Source: Pseudomonadales bacterium
Lineage (GTDB): Bacteria > Pseudomonadota > Gammaproteobacteria > Pseudomonadales > Pseudohongiellaceae
Assembly: GCA_031277435.1 (NCBI GenBank)
Contig: JAITMI010000303.1
Coordinates: forward strand, 1 to 6,786
Length of the DNA stretch: 6,786 nucleotides
Reading direction: 5' to 3'
A program made the translations under genes and the position numbers. Below, one piece after another: positions 6,621 through 6,786 of this stretch (its first letter is position 1; each line of letters opens with the position of its first letter). The notes beneath the pieces are model-generated. The model had not been told where the DNA came from. It saw nothing but the letters and a program-made list of their open reading frames with translations, and did not search any database.

Positions 6621-6786
6621 AAGTCCATCGCGAATCACCACATAATCCCGCTCGATATTTTGATGAAATTCCTCTGGCAGATGCGCCCAATCGTGCACAT
6701 CCACCAGCATGGGCAAACGGCTTTCTTGCAAGGCATCCTTCAAATCCATCCGGCCTTCGCATTCAGTCGAAAGATTTTCGGGGTTG
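6570..6786 (-). CDS. C-terminal part of a minimal nucleotidyltransferase, HI0073/MNT type (5' end outside window)
   Basis: A minus-strand frame enters at the right edge and gives 71 codons ending in TAA (6572-6570). It contains MDLKDALQESRLPMLVDVHDW followed by AHLPEEFHQNIERDYVVIRDG. This matches the end of small MNT nucleotidyltransferases such as Haemophilus HI0073, where LKEAFSESDLPWRVDLLDW and a VYVVI strand occupy the same places. An Asp in the VDVHDW strand is the likely third catalytic carboxylate; the GS...SDxDL active-site motif would lie beyond the window. Such proteins usually pair with a HEPN partner (HI0074/HepT) in an adjacent gene, and in the MntA/HepT system the transferase neutralises the HEPN toxin by nucleotide transfer. 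The last 17 codons run antisense to the 3' end of rarD. The family call is good; a toxin-antitoxin role is only inferred. Confidence 0.7.
   Translation of the reverse strand, partial: NPENLSTECEGRMDLKDALQESRLPMLVDVHDWAHLPEEFHQNIERDYVVIRDGLLHRHPPRAPPAIAGEQ

Noticed and set aside
6523..6762. 79-codon minus-strand frame at the right edge
   Set aside because: It is a frame-shifted shadow. The frame ending at 6570, which runs off the edge, carries the recognisable nucleotidyltransferase block.

Overview
The window is a compact stretch of efflux and export genes from a GC-rich Gram-negative bacterium, most likely a gamma- or betaproteobacterium. The evidence is the YedA-like and RarD-like exporters, a lipoprotein adaptor with a TolC-docking signature, an HAE1-type RND pump, and a HI0073-like nucleotidyltransferase tail. 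No genus can be named from the sequence alone. I see no tRNA or rRNA, IS element, CRISPR array, origin or attachment site.

Layout from left to right. Bases 1-63 probably hold the first 21 codons of a leftward gene with a hydrophobic N-terminus; its candidate promoter lies in the 169-base gap that follows. Bases 233-1135 (minus) encode a complete EamA/DMT exporter of the YedA type. A divergent control region (1136-1367) carries a good sigma70-like promoter for that gene, several inverted repeats, and only a weak promoter candidate for the rightward genes. Bases 1368-2534 (plus) encode a periplasmic adaptor lipoprotein of the AcrA/MexA type. Ten bases later comes the RND inner-membrane transporter (2545-5661, plus). 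After a 65-base gap follows rarD, a second EamA-family permease (5727-6620, plus). At the right edge, the C-terminal 71 codons of a minus-strand minimal nucleotidyltransferase converge on rarD and overlap its 3' end by 51 bases.

The adaptor and pump form a tight two-gene operon: the pump's Shine-Dalgarno overlaps the adaptor's stop codon. There is no outer-membrane channel gene in the window, so the complex probably borrows a TolC/OprM-type channel encoded elsewhere. This fits the R-x3-L-x6-S docking motif in the adaptor. No TetR, MarR, LysR or two-component regulator is visible, so control must come from outside the window.

I did not find a clearly new biological system. The observations most worth checking are: (1) a 21-codon reading frame between the RND gene and rarD that looks like the start of a GNAT acetyltransferase and ends in an ATGA overlap with rarD; (2) the nucleotidyltransferase tail at the right edge, which may belong to a HEPN/MNT (HepT-MntA type) toxin-antitoxin pair lying just outside; and (3) the symmetric elements in the divergent efflux control region.
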